DNA of 6,750 bases from an uncultured Lachnospiraceae bacterium. GTDB taxonomy: Bacteria; Bacillota_A; Clostridia; Lachnospirales; Lachnospiraceae. Positions within the stretch are counted from its first letter, which is position 1; each line of letters starts with the position of its first letter. The DNA is taken from positions 1 through 6,750 of the forward strand of contig CATLIP010000136.1 in NCBI GenBank assembly GCA_949957035.1. Reading direction: 5' to 3'. The position numbers and the translations under genes were made by a program. The notes beneath the pieces are model-generated. The model saw nothing but the letters and a program-made list of their open reading frames with translations. It was not told the DNA's origin and did not search any database. This document shows, piece after piece, positions 1 to 5,465 of the stretch.

Positions 1-29
1 AGGGACGAAGCAGAATATGCCCCGTCCCT
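1..29 (-). terminator. Probable intrinsic terminator of the nfnAB operon, cut by the window edge
   Basis: Positions 1-7 (AGGGACG) and 23-29 (CGTCCCT) form a perfect 7-bp inverted repeat. An inner GCA/TGC stem (10-12 with 18-20) closes a 5-nt loop, separated from the outer stem by a 2x2 internal loop. The structure begins 10 nt past the nfnB stop codon. The U-tract that would complete a Rho-independent terminator would lie just outside the window, so this is inferred from the stem and its position. Confidence 0.65.
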
Positions 30-39
30 TACTCTTAAC

Positions 40-1425
40 CTATTGACTCAACAACTCATGAATCCCCTTCGCGCCGGCTTTCCCAGCGCCCATGGCAAGG
101 ATAACCGTAGCCGCGCCCGTCACGGCGTCTCCGCCTGCGAATACAGCCGCCTTGGAAGTCTGCCCGTTCTCTTCCTCCGCAACGATACATTTTCTCCGGT
201 TTGTCTCCAATCCCTTAGTCGTAGATGCAATCAGCGGGTTCGGGGAAGTTCCCAGGGACATGATTACCGTATCAAGCTCAATCTCATACTCAGACCCTTC
301 AATCTCTACCGGGCGTCTTCTGCCGGATGCATCCGGCTCTCCAAGCTCCATCTTGATAACCCTCATGCCCTTCACCCATCCGTTCTCATCCACAAGGATC
401 TCCTTGGGGTTGGTCAGCAGGTCAAAGATAACGCCCTCTTCCTTCGCATGATGCACTTCCTCTACTCTCGCCGGAAGCTCTGCCTCGCTTCTGCGGTATA
501 CGATATGTACCTCCGCGCCAAGGCGAAGAGCCGTTCTTGCGGCATCCATCGCCACATTACCGCCGCCCACAACGGCAACCTTCTTGCCAGCCACAATCGG
601 CGTATCGTAAGAATCGTCAAACGCCTTCATCAGGTTACTTCTGGTCAGATACTCATTGGCAGAGAACACGCCGTTGGCCGTCTCCCCAGGAATACCCATG
701 AACATCGGAAGCCCCGCGCCGGAACCGATGAACACTGCCTCGAAATCCTCCTCTTCCATCAACTGGTCGATGGTGGTGGACTTACCGATGACAACATTCG
801 TCTCGAACTTAACGCCTAACTCTTTTACCTTCTCAATCTCCTTCTTAACAACCTTATGTTTCGGAAGACGGAACTCAGGAATTCCATATACCAACACCCC
901 GCCAAGTTCATGAAGCGCCTCAAATACCGTCACCTCATACCCCAGCTTCGCGAGGTCGCCCGCACAGGTAAGGCCGGACGGACCAGAACCGATAACCGCA
1001 ACCTTATGCCCGTTGGTCTTCTCTGCCTTCACCGGCTTAATGTCATGCTCCAGCGCATAATCCGCAACGAACCGCTCCAGCTTACCGATAGAAACCGGAT
1101 CGCCCTTGATTCCGCGGATACACTTACACTCACACTGGGACTCCTGCGGGCATACACGGCCGCAGATTGCCGGAAGTGCGGAAGACTCTCCGATTACCTT
1201 GTAAGCCTCCTCAATATTCCCCTCTTTTACCTGGGAAATGAATCCCGGAATATTGATGGATACAGGACATCCTTCAATACACTTCGCATTCTTGCAGTTC
1301 AGGCAGCGGGTAGCCTCTTCCATCGCCTCTTCCTTGTTATATCCATAGCAAACTTCCTCGAAGTTCGTCGCTCTTACCTTCGCATCCTGCTCTCTTACAG
1401 GAATTCTCTTTAATACATCAGCCAT
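40..1425 (-). CDS. nfnB: NADH-dependent reduced ferredoxin:NADP+ oxidoreductase, large subunit (NfnB; often annotated as GltA-like glutamate synthase small subunit)
   Basis: The 461-aa product matches the large subunit of the cytoplasmic electron-bifurcating Nfn complex, which couples NADH and reduced ferredoxin to NADP+ reduction. The N-terminal domain has cysteines for two [4Fe-4S] clusters: C41, C44, C49, C53 in CLNCKNAKCIEGCP, and C88, C92, C98, C102 among candidates in the second group. An FAD-binding GSGPSG lies at 146-151, a second dinucleotide site GGGNVAMD at 287-294, and YRR at 310-312 fits NADP 2'-phosphate binding. The C-terminal AGGDAVTG is the usual second FAD motif. The start is fixed by GGAGGTGA at 1439-1432 and by the 1-nt TAATG overlap with nfnA. 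A true GltD glutamate synthase subunit is the alternative; no glutamate synthase large subunit is nearby and the PyrK-like partner favours Nfn. Confidence 0.92.
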   Translation of the reverse strand: MADVLKRIPVREQDAKVRATNFEEVCYGYNKEEAMEEATRCLNCKNAKCIEGCPVSINIPGFISQVKEGNIEEAYKVIGESSALPAICGRVCPQESQCECKCIRGIKGDPVSIGKLERFVADYALEHDIKPVKAEKTNGHKVAVIGSGPSGLTCAGDLAKLGYEVTVFEALHELGGVLVYGIPEFRLPKHKVVKKEIEKVKELGVKFETNVVIGKSTTIDQLMEEEDFEAVFIGSGAGLPMFMGIPGETANGVFSANEYLTRSNLMKAFDDSYDTPIVAGKKVAVVGGGNVAMDAARTALRLGAEVHIVYRRSEAELPARVEEVHHAKEEGVIFDLLTNPKEILVDENGWVKGMRVIKMELGEPDASGRRRPVEIEGSEYEIELDTVIMSLGTSPNPLIASTTKGLETNRRKCIVAEEENGQTSKAAVFAGGDAVTGAATVILAMGAGKAGAKGIHELLSQ

Positions 1426-2312
1426 TAGTTGTCACCTCCGCAATTACCGCATCCACCATGATGGGTGTCGCCCTCTTGTAGTTTCAGAATCGCACGGCCT
1501 TCCTCGGTCCTGTACATCTGCTGTCTCTTCATCGCATTGTCAAAATCAACCAAATGCCCGTCAAACTCCGGTCCGTCTACACATGCAAACTTCACTTCTC
1601 CGCCCACAATTACACGGCAGGCTCCGCACATGCCCGTACCATCCACCATGATTGGGTTCATGCTGACAATCGTAGGAATCTCAAGCTTCTTGGTAAGAAG
1701 ACAGGTAAACTTCATCATAATCATCGGCCCGATGGCAACACAGACGTCATATTTGTTCCCCTCTTCCACCAGCTTCTCAATCTTCGTCGTAACCATACCC
1801 GCATGTCCATATGTACCGTCATCCGTACATGGATAGTAGTTCCCGGCTACTGCTTCCATCTCTTTTTCCAGAATCAGCATGTCCTTGGTCTTGGAACCAA
1901 CGATAACATCAACGTCAACCCCATGCTCCTTCAGCCATTTTACCTGAGGATAGACCGGAGCCGCCCCCACGCCGCCGGCTACAAAGAGCATCTTCTTATT
2001 CTTCAAGGTTTCCAGATCTTCTTCTACAAATTCAGACGGACATCCCAGAGGCCCGATAAAGTCGCGGAAGGAATCTCCTGCCTTCATTTCTGCCATCTTC
2101 ATGGTAGAAGCCCCAATCTCCTGGAACACAATCGTAATCGTTCCGGCTTCCCTGTCGTAGTCACAGATGGTAAGGGGGATTCTCTCGCCTTTTTCATCCA
2201 TCTTAACGATTACAAACTGTCCCGGCTCACAATGCTTGGCTACACGCGGCGCTTCTACATCCATAAGATAAATCTTATCAGCCAGTTTTTCGGCTTTTAA
2301 TATCTTGTACAT
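1425..2312 (-). CDS. nfnA: NADH-dependent reduced ferredoxin:NADP+ oxidoreductase, small subunit (NfnA; ferredoxin-NADP reductase/PyrK-like)
   Basis: This 295-aa protein is the FAD and [2Fe-2S] subunit expected to pair with NfnB; in known Nfn complexes it handles NADH. FAD-binding signatures are RIPLT at 44-48 and GPLG at 87-90. The nucleotide-binding GGVGAAP is at 113-119. The cluster motif is D224-x4-C229-x2-C232-x11-C244, the PyrK spacing with Asp in place of the first Cys, as described for structurally studied Nfn proteins. The C-terminus ends in a His/Cys-rich tail (HHGGCGNCGGDN, 284-295). The start is supported by AGGAGG at 2326-2321, 8 nt before ATG. The gene has its own promoter and overlaps nfnB by one base. 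Databases often call such proteins sulfide/dihydroorotate dehydrogenase-like. Confidence 0.92.
   Translation of the reverse strand: MYKILKAEKLADKIYLMDVEAPRVAKHCEPGQFVIVKMDEKGERIPLTICDYDREAGTITIVFQEIGASTMKMAEMKAGDSFRDFIGPLGCPSEFVEEDLETLKNKKMLFVAGGVGAAPVYPQVKWLKEHGVDVDVIVGSKTKDMLILEKEMEAVAGNYYPCTDDGTYGHAGMVTTKIEKLVEEGNKYDVCVAIGPMIMMKFTCLLTKKLEIPTIVSMNPIMVDGTGMCGACRVIVGGEVKFACVDGPEFDGHLVDFDNAMKRQQMYRTEEGRAILKLQEGDTHHGGCGNCGGDN
1432..1439 (-). promoter_or_regulatory. Ribosome binding site of nfnB inside the 3' end of nfnA
   Basis: GGAGGTGA is a long match to the 16S anti-Shine-Dalgarno sequence. It lies 9 nt (counted from GGAGG) before the nfnB ATG. The same bases encode Gly-Gly-Asp at the NfnA C-terminus, and TAATG joins stop and start. 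This layout implies translational coupling, suited to equal amounts of two subunits. Confidence 0.9.
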
Positions 2313-2343
2313 CCTACGTTCCTCCTAAAAATATTATATGACT

Positions 2344-2372
2344 ATCATAATCCATCTTCACGCAAATATCAA
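2344..2372 (-). promoter_or_regulatory. Sigma-A-type promoter of nfnAB
   Basis: On the minus strand TTGATA (2372-2367) and TATGAT (2349-2344) are separated by exactly 17 nt. Transcription would start near 2337, giving a leader of about 25 nt ahead of the nfnA ATG. The -35 box begins 11 nt after the stop codon of the acetyltransferase gene, with no terminator between, so some read-through from that gene is also likely. Confidence 0.75.
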
Positions 2373-2383
2373 GTGCCTGACTT

Positions 2384-2896
2384 TTATTTTATCATCATCC
2401 CCATAATATAAAGGTCGTAATATTTTCCATTTAGAAGCGTCTGGTTCCTTAAACATCCCTCCACTACGAACCCGAACTTGAGATACAAAGAAACCGCCGC
2501 CGTATTATCTGTCCTTGTATCCAACCGGATTCTGGTAGTTACTCCATTTCCCTTACACCAGTCGATCAGCATCTGGATTAGACGGCTCCCGATGCCCTGC
2601 CCCTGGTATTTTTGCGCCACAACGATTCCCAGTTCCCCCTCATGGCGGGACTTGATCTTATGGCTGGAATTAATGGTCGCGATTCCCACAATCTCCTCCC
2701 CGTCAAGGGCCAGGAGCATGGTATTATTCACATTACCTTCCAGTCTTTTGATTTCCGCTTCCTGTTCTTCTGCTCCAAGAGGATATTCATCCTTTTCAAA
2801 GCTTAAAAAACTTGTCTCTCCCCCCACATAGTTATAAAAATCCACAATCTTTTTTGCATCCCCCACTGCCGGATTACGGTATATGATATTGTCCAT
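2384..2896 (-). CDS. GNAT family N-acetyltransferase
   Basis: The 170-aa product is a single-domain GNAT protein that would transfer an acetyl group from acetyl-CoA to an amine; the substrate cannot be read from the sequence. Visible features are the beta4 strand GELGIVV (87-93), the acetyl-CoA pyrophosphate loop QGQGIG (98-103), and the later conserved N131 and Y138 with LKFGF (139-143). The length is normal for the family. The sequence resembles the broad RimI/RimJ-like or phosphinothricin-acetyltransferase-like groups, but neither is certain. AAGGAGG (2909-2903) lies 6 nt before the ATG. It appears to be a one-gene unit with its own promoter, between the sigma/anti-sigma terminator and nfnAB. 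Confidence 0.88.
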   Translation of the reverse strand: MDNIIYRNPAVGDAKKIVDFYNYVGGETSFLSFEKDEYPLGAEEQEAEIKRLEGNVNNTMLLALDGEEIVGIATINSSHKIKSRHEGELGIVVAQKYQGQGIGSRLIQMLIDWCKGNGVTTRIRLDTRTDNTAAVSLYLKFGFVVEGCLRNQTLLNGKYYDLYIMGMMIK

Positions 2897-2955
2897 CTGT
2901 TTCCTCCTTCTCTTCTGATATCCGTTTTCTTAGGTTCTTCATGACCCTTATTGTC

Positions 2956-2984
2956 AGTATACCAATTTCAGACGGCCAATTCAA
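2956..2984 (-). promoter_or_regulatory. Sigma-A-type promoter of the GNAT gene
   Basis: TTGAAT (2984-2979) and TATACT (2961-2956) are spaced by 17 nt. The -10 is preceded by TGG, giving an extended -10 (TGnTATACT). The expected start of transcription, near 2949, leaves a leader of about 50 nt. The promoter follows directly after the U-tract of the preceding terminator. Confidence 0.8.
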
Positions 2985-2987
2985 TGT

Positions 2988-3021
2988 AAAAAGAAAGCAA
3001 AAAGGGAGCCGATGCCCCCTT
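2988..3021 (-). terminator. Intrinsic terminator of the sigma/anti-sigma operon
   Basis: On the minus strand AAGGGGGC (3021-3014) pairs with GCTCCCTT (3009-3002) in an 8-bp stem with one G-U pair and a 4-nt ATCG loop. A T-rich tail TTTGCTTTCTTTTT (3001-2988) follows. It lies 15 nt after the anti-sigma stop codon, a textbook Rho-independent terminator. Confidence 0.9.
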
Positions 3022-3036
3022 CCTGCAGTCCAATCT

Positions 3037-4254
3037 CTATTCTACTTGAAAACTTACATCATTGACAATAATTTCCGCAATCTCGTCTGTATCCACCAAA
3101 CGGTTAAATACTGTCTTATACCATGCGCCGACTCCTCCGGTCAGCCCTAACACATATCCGCTATTTTCAATCAGCTCTTCCGAGTCCGAAACAACATAAC
3201 TGCTCCCGTCCTTATACTTAATCTCCATATGCTTCATGTGATAAGGGTCTTGCGCCTCATCTTCGGAAAGCCCCATTCCCTTGGACATATCTACGCGGAT
3301 GGATATGGGAGAGTATACCAGACAGCCATTCGCTCCCATATCAATCGTCTTGTCAGGAACCTGCCCTTTCCCTGATAAGTCTATGATTTCCGTCTCGGCC
3401 TTAGCCATCGCCTCGTTATATTCCTTCCACAGCGATTCATCCTTCATTTCTTCCTCTGACAAACCGTTCACATCCGGCAGAAGCTTTTCGATTTCCTTTA
3501 ATTTATCCGGATATTTCGTAATTACCAGCTTAGGAATATCTCCCGCTTTCAGATTATCCGACCAAAGCATGTAGGAGGTACAGTATAACAGCTCATTCGT
3601 ACTCTTCTCCATATCAACATAAGTGTTCTCCCCTGTGAAAATGAAATTTTCATCTTCCGGCATCCCGCACTGGACATCGAACCGGAAATCCGCTTCATCC
3701 GTGAACACGGCTCCTTTTGCCATATTGGTATCCTCATCGCCTCTTAATGCAGTCACGCCCCCTTTACGGCCCAGCGTATAATACATCACAGCCCCGCTGC
3801 TGTCATAGACAAAGCTCTCAATCGTCAGCGTGTGTTCCCCAAGCTGTTTTACCAGCGGTTCGTCCATTACCCACTTTCCAATCTGTTCATTGGCCTTTTC
3901 TTCATCCACGGCCACAAATTCCTTGGACGGAATGTCTACCGCAGTCGTACCGCCTTTTCCGTTATCAACCTCCTTATGGACGACGTCCCAGGATTTCTTC
4001 GTCGTATTTCCAAACATTCCCTCGAAAAATCCCGCTTTCACCGACGCATACACAGCGCTTGGCACCGCAAGGCAGACGATTGCTGCCACTGCCGCCGCGA
4101 CACGCAGATTTTTCCCATAATATTTTCTTTTTCCCGAAGATTCCTGCTTTCTCTCCAAAATCTTATACGTATCGCAAAGCCGCTGGTTCACCACATCCGA
4201 TACCTGAACGTCCTGCCTTAATATATCCCGCATCTGCTTCTTAGTGTCTCTCAT
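3037..4254 (-). CDS. DUF4179-type membrane protein, probable anti-sigma factor of the adjacent ECF sigma factor
   Basis: The 405-aa product has a charged cytoplasmic N-terminus (1-49), one membrane segment (about 50-72, rich in Ala/Val/Ile), and a large extracytoplasmic part (about 73-405). This layout, with FFEGMFG just after the membrane span, resembles the DUF4179 proteins often encoded beside ECF sigma factors in Firmicutes. From established family context it likely binds the sigma factor at the membrane and releases it on a signal. No HxxxCxxC zinc anti-sigma motif is present, and the sensed signal is unknown. The start at 4254 is chosen because AAGGAGGT (4269-4262) sits at normal spacing before it. 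An upstream GTG at 4281 would place the ribosome site inside the gene and lacks its own. It lies 27 nt after the sigma stop, so the two genes form one operon. Confidence 0.8.
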   Translation of the reverse strand: MRDTKKQMRDILRQDVQVSDVVNQRLCDTYKILERKQESSGKRKYYGKNLRVAAAVAAIVCLAVPSAVYASVKAGFFEGMFGNTTKKSWDVVHKEVDNGKGGTTAVDIPSKEFVAVDEEKANEQIGKWVMDEPLVKQLGEHTLTIESFVYDSSGAVMYYTLGRKGGVTALRGDEDTNMAKGAVFTDEADFRFDVQCGMPEDENFIFTGENTYVDMEKSTNELLYCTSYMLWSDNLKAGDIPKLVITKYPDKLKEIEKLLPDVNGLSEEEMKDESLWKEYNEAMAKAETEIIDLSGKGQVPDKTIDMGANGCLVYSPISIRVDMSKGMGLSEDEAQDPYHMKHMEIKYKDGSSYVVSDSEELIENSGYVLGLTGGVGAWYKTVFNRLVDTDEIAEIIVNDVSFQVE

Positions 4255-4281
4255 CTTCACGACCTCCTTCATAAAAATCAC

Positions 4282-4776
4282 TCAATAACACAACACCTGT
4301 TTTAATCTTTCCCTGCCTCTTCTCAGCTTACTCTTCACAGTATTCTCATTGATATCCAGAATCTGGGCAATCTCCCGGGTATGGAAGCCTTCTCCGTAAA
4401 ACAGTAAGAATATCGCCCGGTAATCTTCTGGCAGCTCGCCCACAAGCCGATAGAACTCCCGGTCATCCTTAGGGACTTCCTCGGGTTTATCAGGAAGCTG
4501 GTCTGAAACCATGCAGCGTCTCTGCTGTTTGAGAAGATCCTTGCAGTGATTAATCAAGATTCTGGTAATCCATGTCTTAAAATACGAAACTGTCTTCAAC
4601 TCCTGTATATGTTCATACGCGGACAATACCGTTTCCTGCATCACATCTGCCACATCCTCCTCACTGCGCAAATAACTCTTAGCCACCTTATATAGCCCTG
4701 TCTTATGCTTTTCCATCAACTCCACGAACGCTTCCATATCCTGTCGCTGCGCCCGCTTTACAAGCAAAACATCCAT
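4282..4776 (-). CDS. ECF-subfamily RNA polymerase sigma factor (sigma-70 family)
   Basis: The 164-aa protein has the two-domain ECF layout. Region 2 spans about residues 13-85, with SEEDVADVMQETVLSAYE (38-55) as the conserved helix and YFKTWITRILINHCKD (65-80) for -10 recognition. Region 4 spans about 108-162, with the helix-turn-helix FHTREIAQILDINENTVKSK (131-150) for -35 recognition. The length is normal. ATG at 4776 is backed by AAGGAGGA (4790-4783), 7 nt upstream. The next gene, 27 nt downstream, encodes its probable membrane anti-sigma partner. Expression seems to depend on reading through a terminator in the leader. No clear ECF-type autoregulatory promoter was found upstream, so autoregulation is unproven. 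The regulon cannot be inferred. Confidence 0.92.
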   Translation of the reverse strand: MDVLLVKRAQRQDMEAFVELMEKHKTGLYKVAKSYLRSEEDVADVMQETVLSAYEHIQELKTVSYFKTWITRILINHCKDLLKQQRRCMVSDQLPDKPEEVPKDDREFYRLVGELPEDYRAIFLLFYGEGFHTREIAQILDINENTVKSKLRRGRERLKQVLCY

Positions 4777-4805
4777 CTTCTGTCCTCCTTCCTGCCGTTA
4801 CGTTA

Positions 4806-4847
4806 CATCTATTAGACGGACCAGCCGTCCAAATGGGTGCATCTATT
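4806..4847 (-). repeat. Small hairpin flanked by 8-bp direct repeats, upstream of the sigma gene
   Basis: GACGG (4815-4819) and CCGTC (4825-4829) form a 5-bp stem with a 5-nt loop. The copies of CATCTATT (plus strand) at 4806-4813 and 4840-4847 flank it. It lies between the leader terminator and the sigma ribosome site. It may be an RNA element or an operator; there is no poly-U after it, so it is not a terminator. Confidence 0.4.
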
Positions 4848-4863
4848 TTTATTTTTTTAAATG

Positions 4864-4888
4864 AAAAAGGGCAGGCGCTTTCGCCTGC
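4864..4888 (-). terminator. Intrinsic terminator within the sigma-gene leader (possible attenuator)
   Basis: On the minus strand GCAGGCG (4888-4882) and CGCCTGC (4877-4871) pair perfectly over 7 GC-rich base pairs around an AAAG loop, followed by CCTTTTT (4870-4864). It lies downstream of the only strong promoter in this gap and 87 nt before the sigma start codon, so it would end most transcripts before the gene unless antitermination occurs. Confidence 0.82.
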
Positions 4889-5003
4889 TCTCCAAGATGT
4901 GCCGCCCGCCATGGGGTTATGTAGAAATCGGAATGACCGGACAGGAAACCCGGACAGAAACATTTCCATTTTTCTTCTCCGAAAATTCTCTCATGTAACT
5001 CTG
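4864..5003 (-). ncRNA. Candidate small RNA or terminated leader of about 140 nt
   Basis: The gene-free stretch 5170-4777 contains a complete transcription cassette: a near-consensus promoter (5037-5009), a predicted start near 5003, and a strong terminator ending near 4864. The predicted RNA contains an 8-nt direct repeat (plus-strand CCGGACAG at 4937-4944 and 4950-4957) and a possible stem in which GGAATG with one bulged base (from 4965) pairs with CATTCC near 4935-4930. I compared it by eye with SAM, TPP, lysine, c-di-GMP, fluoride and guanidine riboswitch signatures and saw no match. It may be a free sRNA, an attenuator leader of the sigma gene, or a leader-peptide mRNA. The ends are predicted, not measured. 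Confidence 0.5.
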
Positions 5004-5008
5004 AAAGT

Positions 5009-5037
5009 ATAATATCACTTTCTGACGGAAGACGCAA
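5009..5037 (-). promoter_or_regulatory. Sigma-A-type promoter for the leader/sigma operon
   Basis: TTGCGT (5037-5032) and TATTAT (5014-5009) are separated by 17 nt, with TGA just before the -10, an extended -10 element. No other convincing promoter was found between here and the sigma start codon. Confidence 0.75.
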
Positions 5038-5100
5038 GAATTTGTCTGATTTTATTTACAAAACCGTTTTACCTTTCTCGACACCTTTTTACAAATGCAC

Positions 5101-5150
5101 ATGAAATTTGGGGCAAAGCAAATCCCAAGACCTGCCCGCCCCAATTTCAT
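5101..5150 (-). terminator. Long inverted repeat after the spore protein gene, probable 3' terminator or stabilising hairpin
   Basis: ATGAAATTTGGGGC (5101-5114) and GCCCCAATTTCAT (5138-5150) are complementary over 13 bp with one bulged base, around a 23-nt loop. It begins 20 nt after the stop codon. The downstream minus-strand sequence (GTGCATTTGT) lacks a strong U-tract, so it is weaker than the other terminators here and could instead protect the 3' end of the mRNA. Confidence 0.55.
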
Positions 5151-5170
5151 TTCACATCAATGGCAAGATG

Positions 5171-5374
5171 TTATTTGCCTGCCATCTGCTTCTCCTGCTG
5201 CTCAATCATCTTCTTAACCATATAACCGCCAACAGAACCGTTCTGTCTGGAAGTCAGGTCTCCGTTGTACCCGTCTGTAAGCGGTACGCCCAACTCGTTT
5301 GCGACCTCATATTTGAACTTGTCTAACGCTCCCTTTGCCTCTGGTACTGCTGCTCTGTTTGATGAACTTGTCAT
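5171..5374 (-). CDS. Alpha/beta-type small acid-soluble spore protein (SASP)
   Basis: This 67-aa protein coats and protects DNA in the dormant forespore and is degraded at germination. Both family signatures are visible: KYEVANELGV (21-30), containing the expected GPR protease cut between E23 and V24, and RQNGSVGGYMVKKMI (43-57). The length is typical. ATG at 5374 follows AAGGAGGAG (5390-5382). Such genes are normally switched on late in the forespore by sigma-G. A weak sigma-G-like match, GCGTA (5447-5443), 18 nt, AACGATA (5424-5418), lies upstream but is not convincing. The gene follows recG by 91 nt and is followed by a long hairpin. It marks the organism as a spore former or a close relative of one. 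Confidence 0.96.
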   Translation of the reverse strand: MTSSSNRAAVPEAKGALDKFKYEVANELGVPLTDGYNGDLTSRQNGSVGGYMVKKMIEQQEKQMAGK

Positions 5375-5424
5375 AGTTTTTCTCCTCCTTTTTGTAACTT
5401 ATAACTTTTTGTTTTTGTATCGTT

Positions 5425-5445
5425 GTAACATTTCATTTATGTTAC
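5425..5445. repeat. Perfect 7-bp palindrome between recG and the SASP gene
   Basis: GTAACAT (5425-5431) and ATGTTAC (5439-5445) are perfect inverted repeats around a 7-nt spacer. There is no U-tract on either side, so a terminator is unlikely. The symmetry and the position 51 nt upstream of the SASP ATG would fit a protein-binding site or a small RNA hairpin; no regulator is identified. Confidence 0.4.
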
Positions 5446-5465
5446 GCAGATAGTATATGGAGGAT

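Noticed and set aside
43..819. Plus-strand open frame of 258 codons opposite nfnB
   Set aside because: It lies antisense to a well-conserved gene with full cofactor motifs, and its translation is low in complexity and has no recognisable domain. It is a shadow frame.
1554..2300. Plus-strand open frame of 248 codons opposite nfnA
   Set aside because: It is antisense to a confident gene and has no domain signature.
2333..2338. Perfect TATAAT on the minus strand near the nfnA start
   Set aside because: The position 17 nt upstream holds only GTGAAG, and transcription would begin at the ribosome site. The TTGATA-17-TATGAT pair just upstream is a better promoter.
4255..4281. Longer start (GTG at 4281) for the anti-sigma protein
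   Set aside because: It would put the strong AAGGAGGT site inside the gene and has no ribosome site of its own; ATG at 4254 is correctly spaced.
4801..4830. ECF-type autoregulatory promoter (TGTAAC) just upstream of the sigma gene
   Set aside because: A TGTAAC box is present at about 4808-4803, but no CGTA/CGTC-like -10 follows at the right spacing before the start codon.
4849..5037. 62-codon minus-strand frame in the sigma leader
   Set aside because: Its start codon lies upstream of the predicted transcript start, inside the promoter -35 box, and it has no ribosome site.
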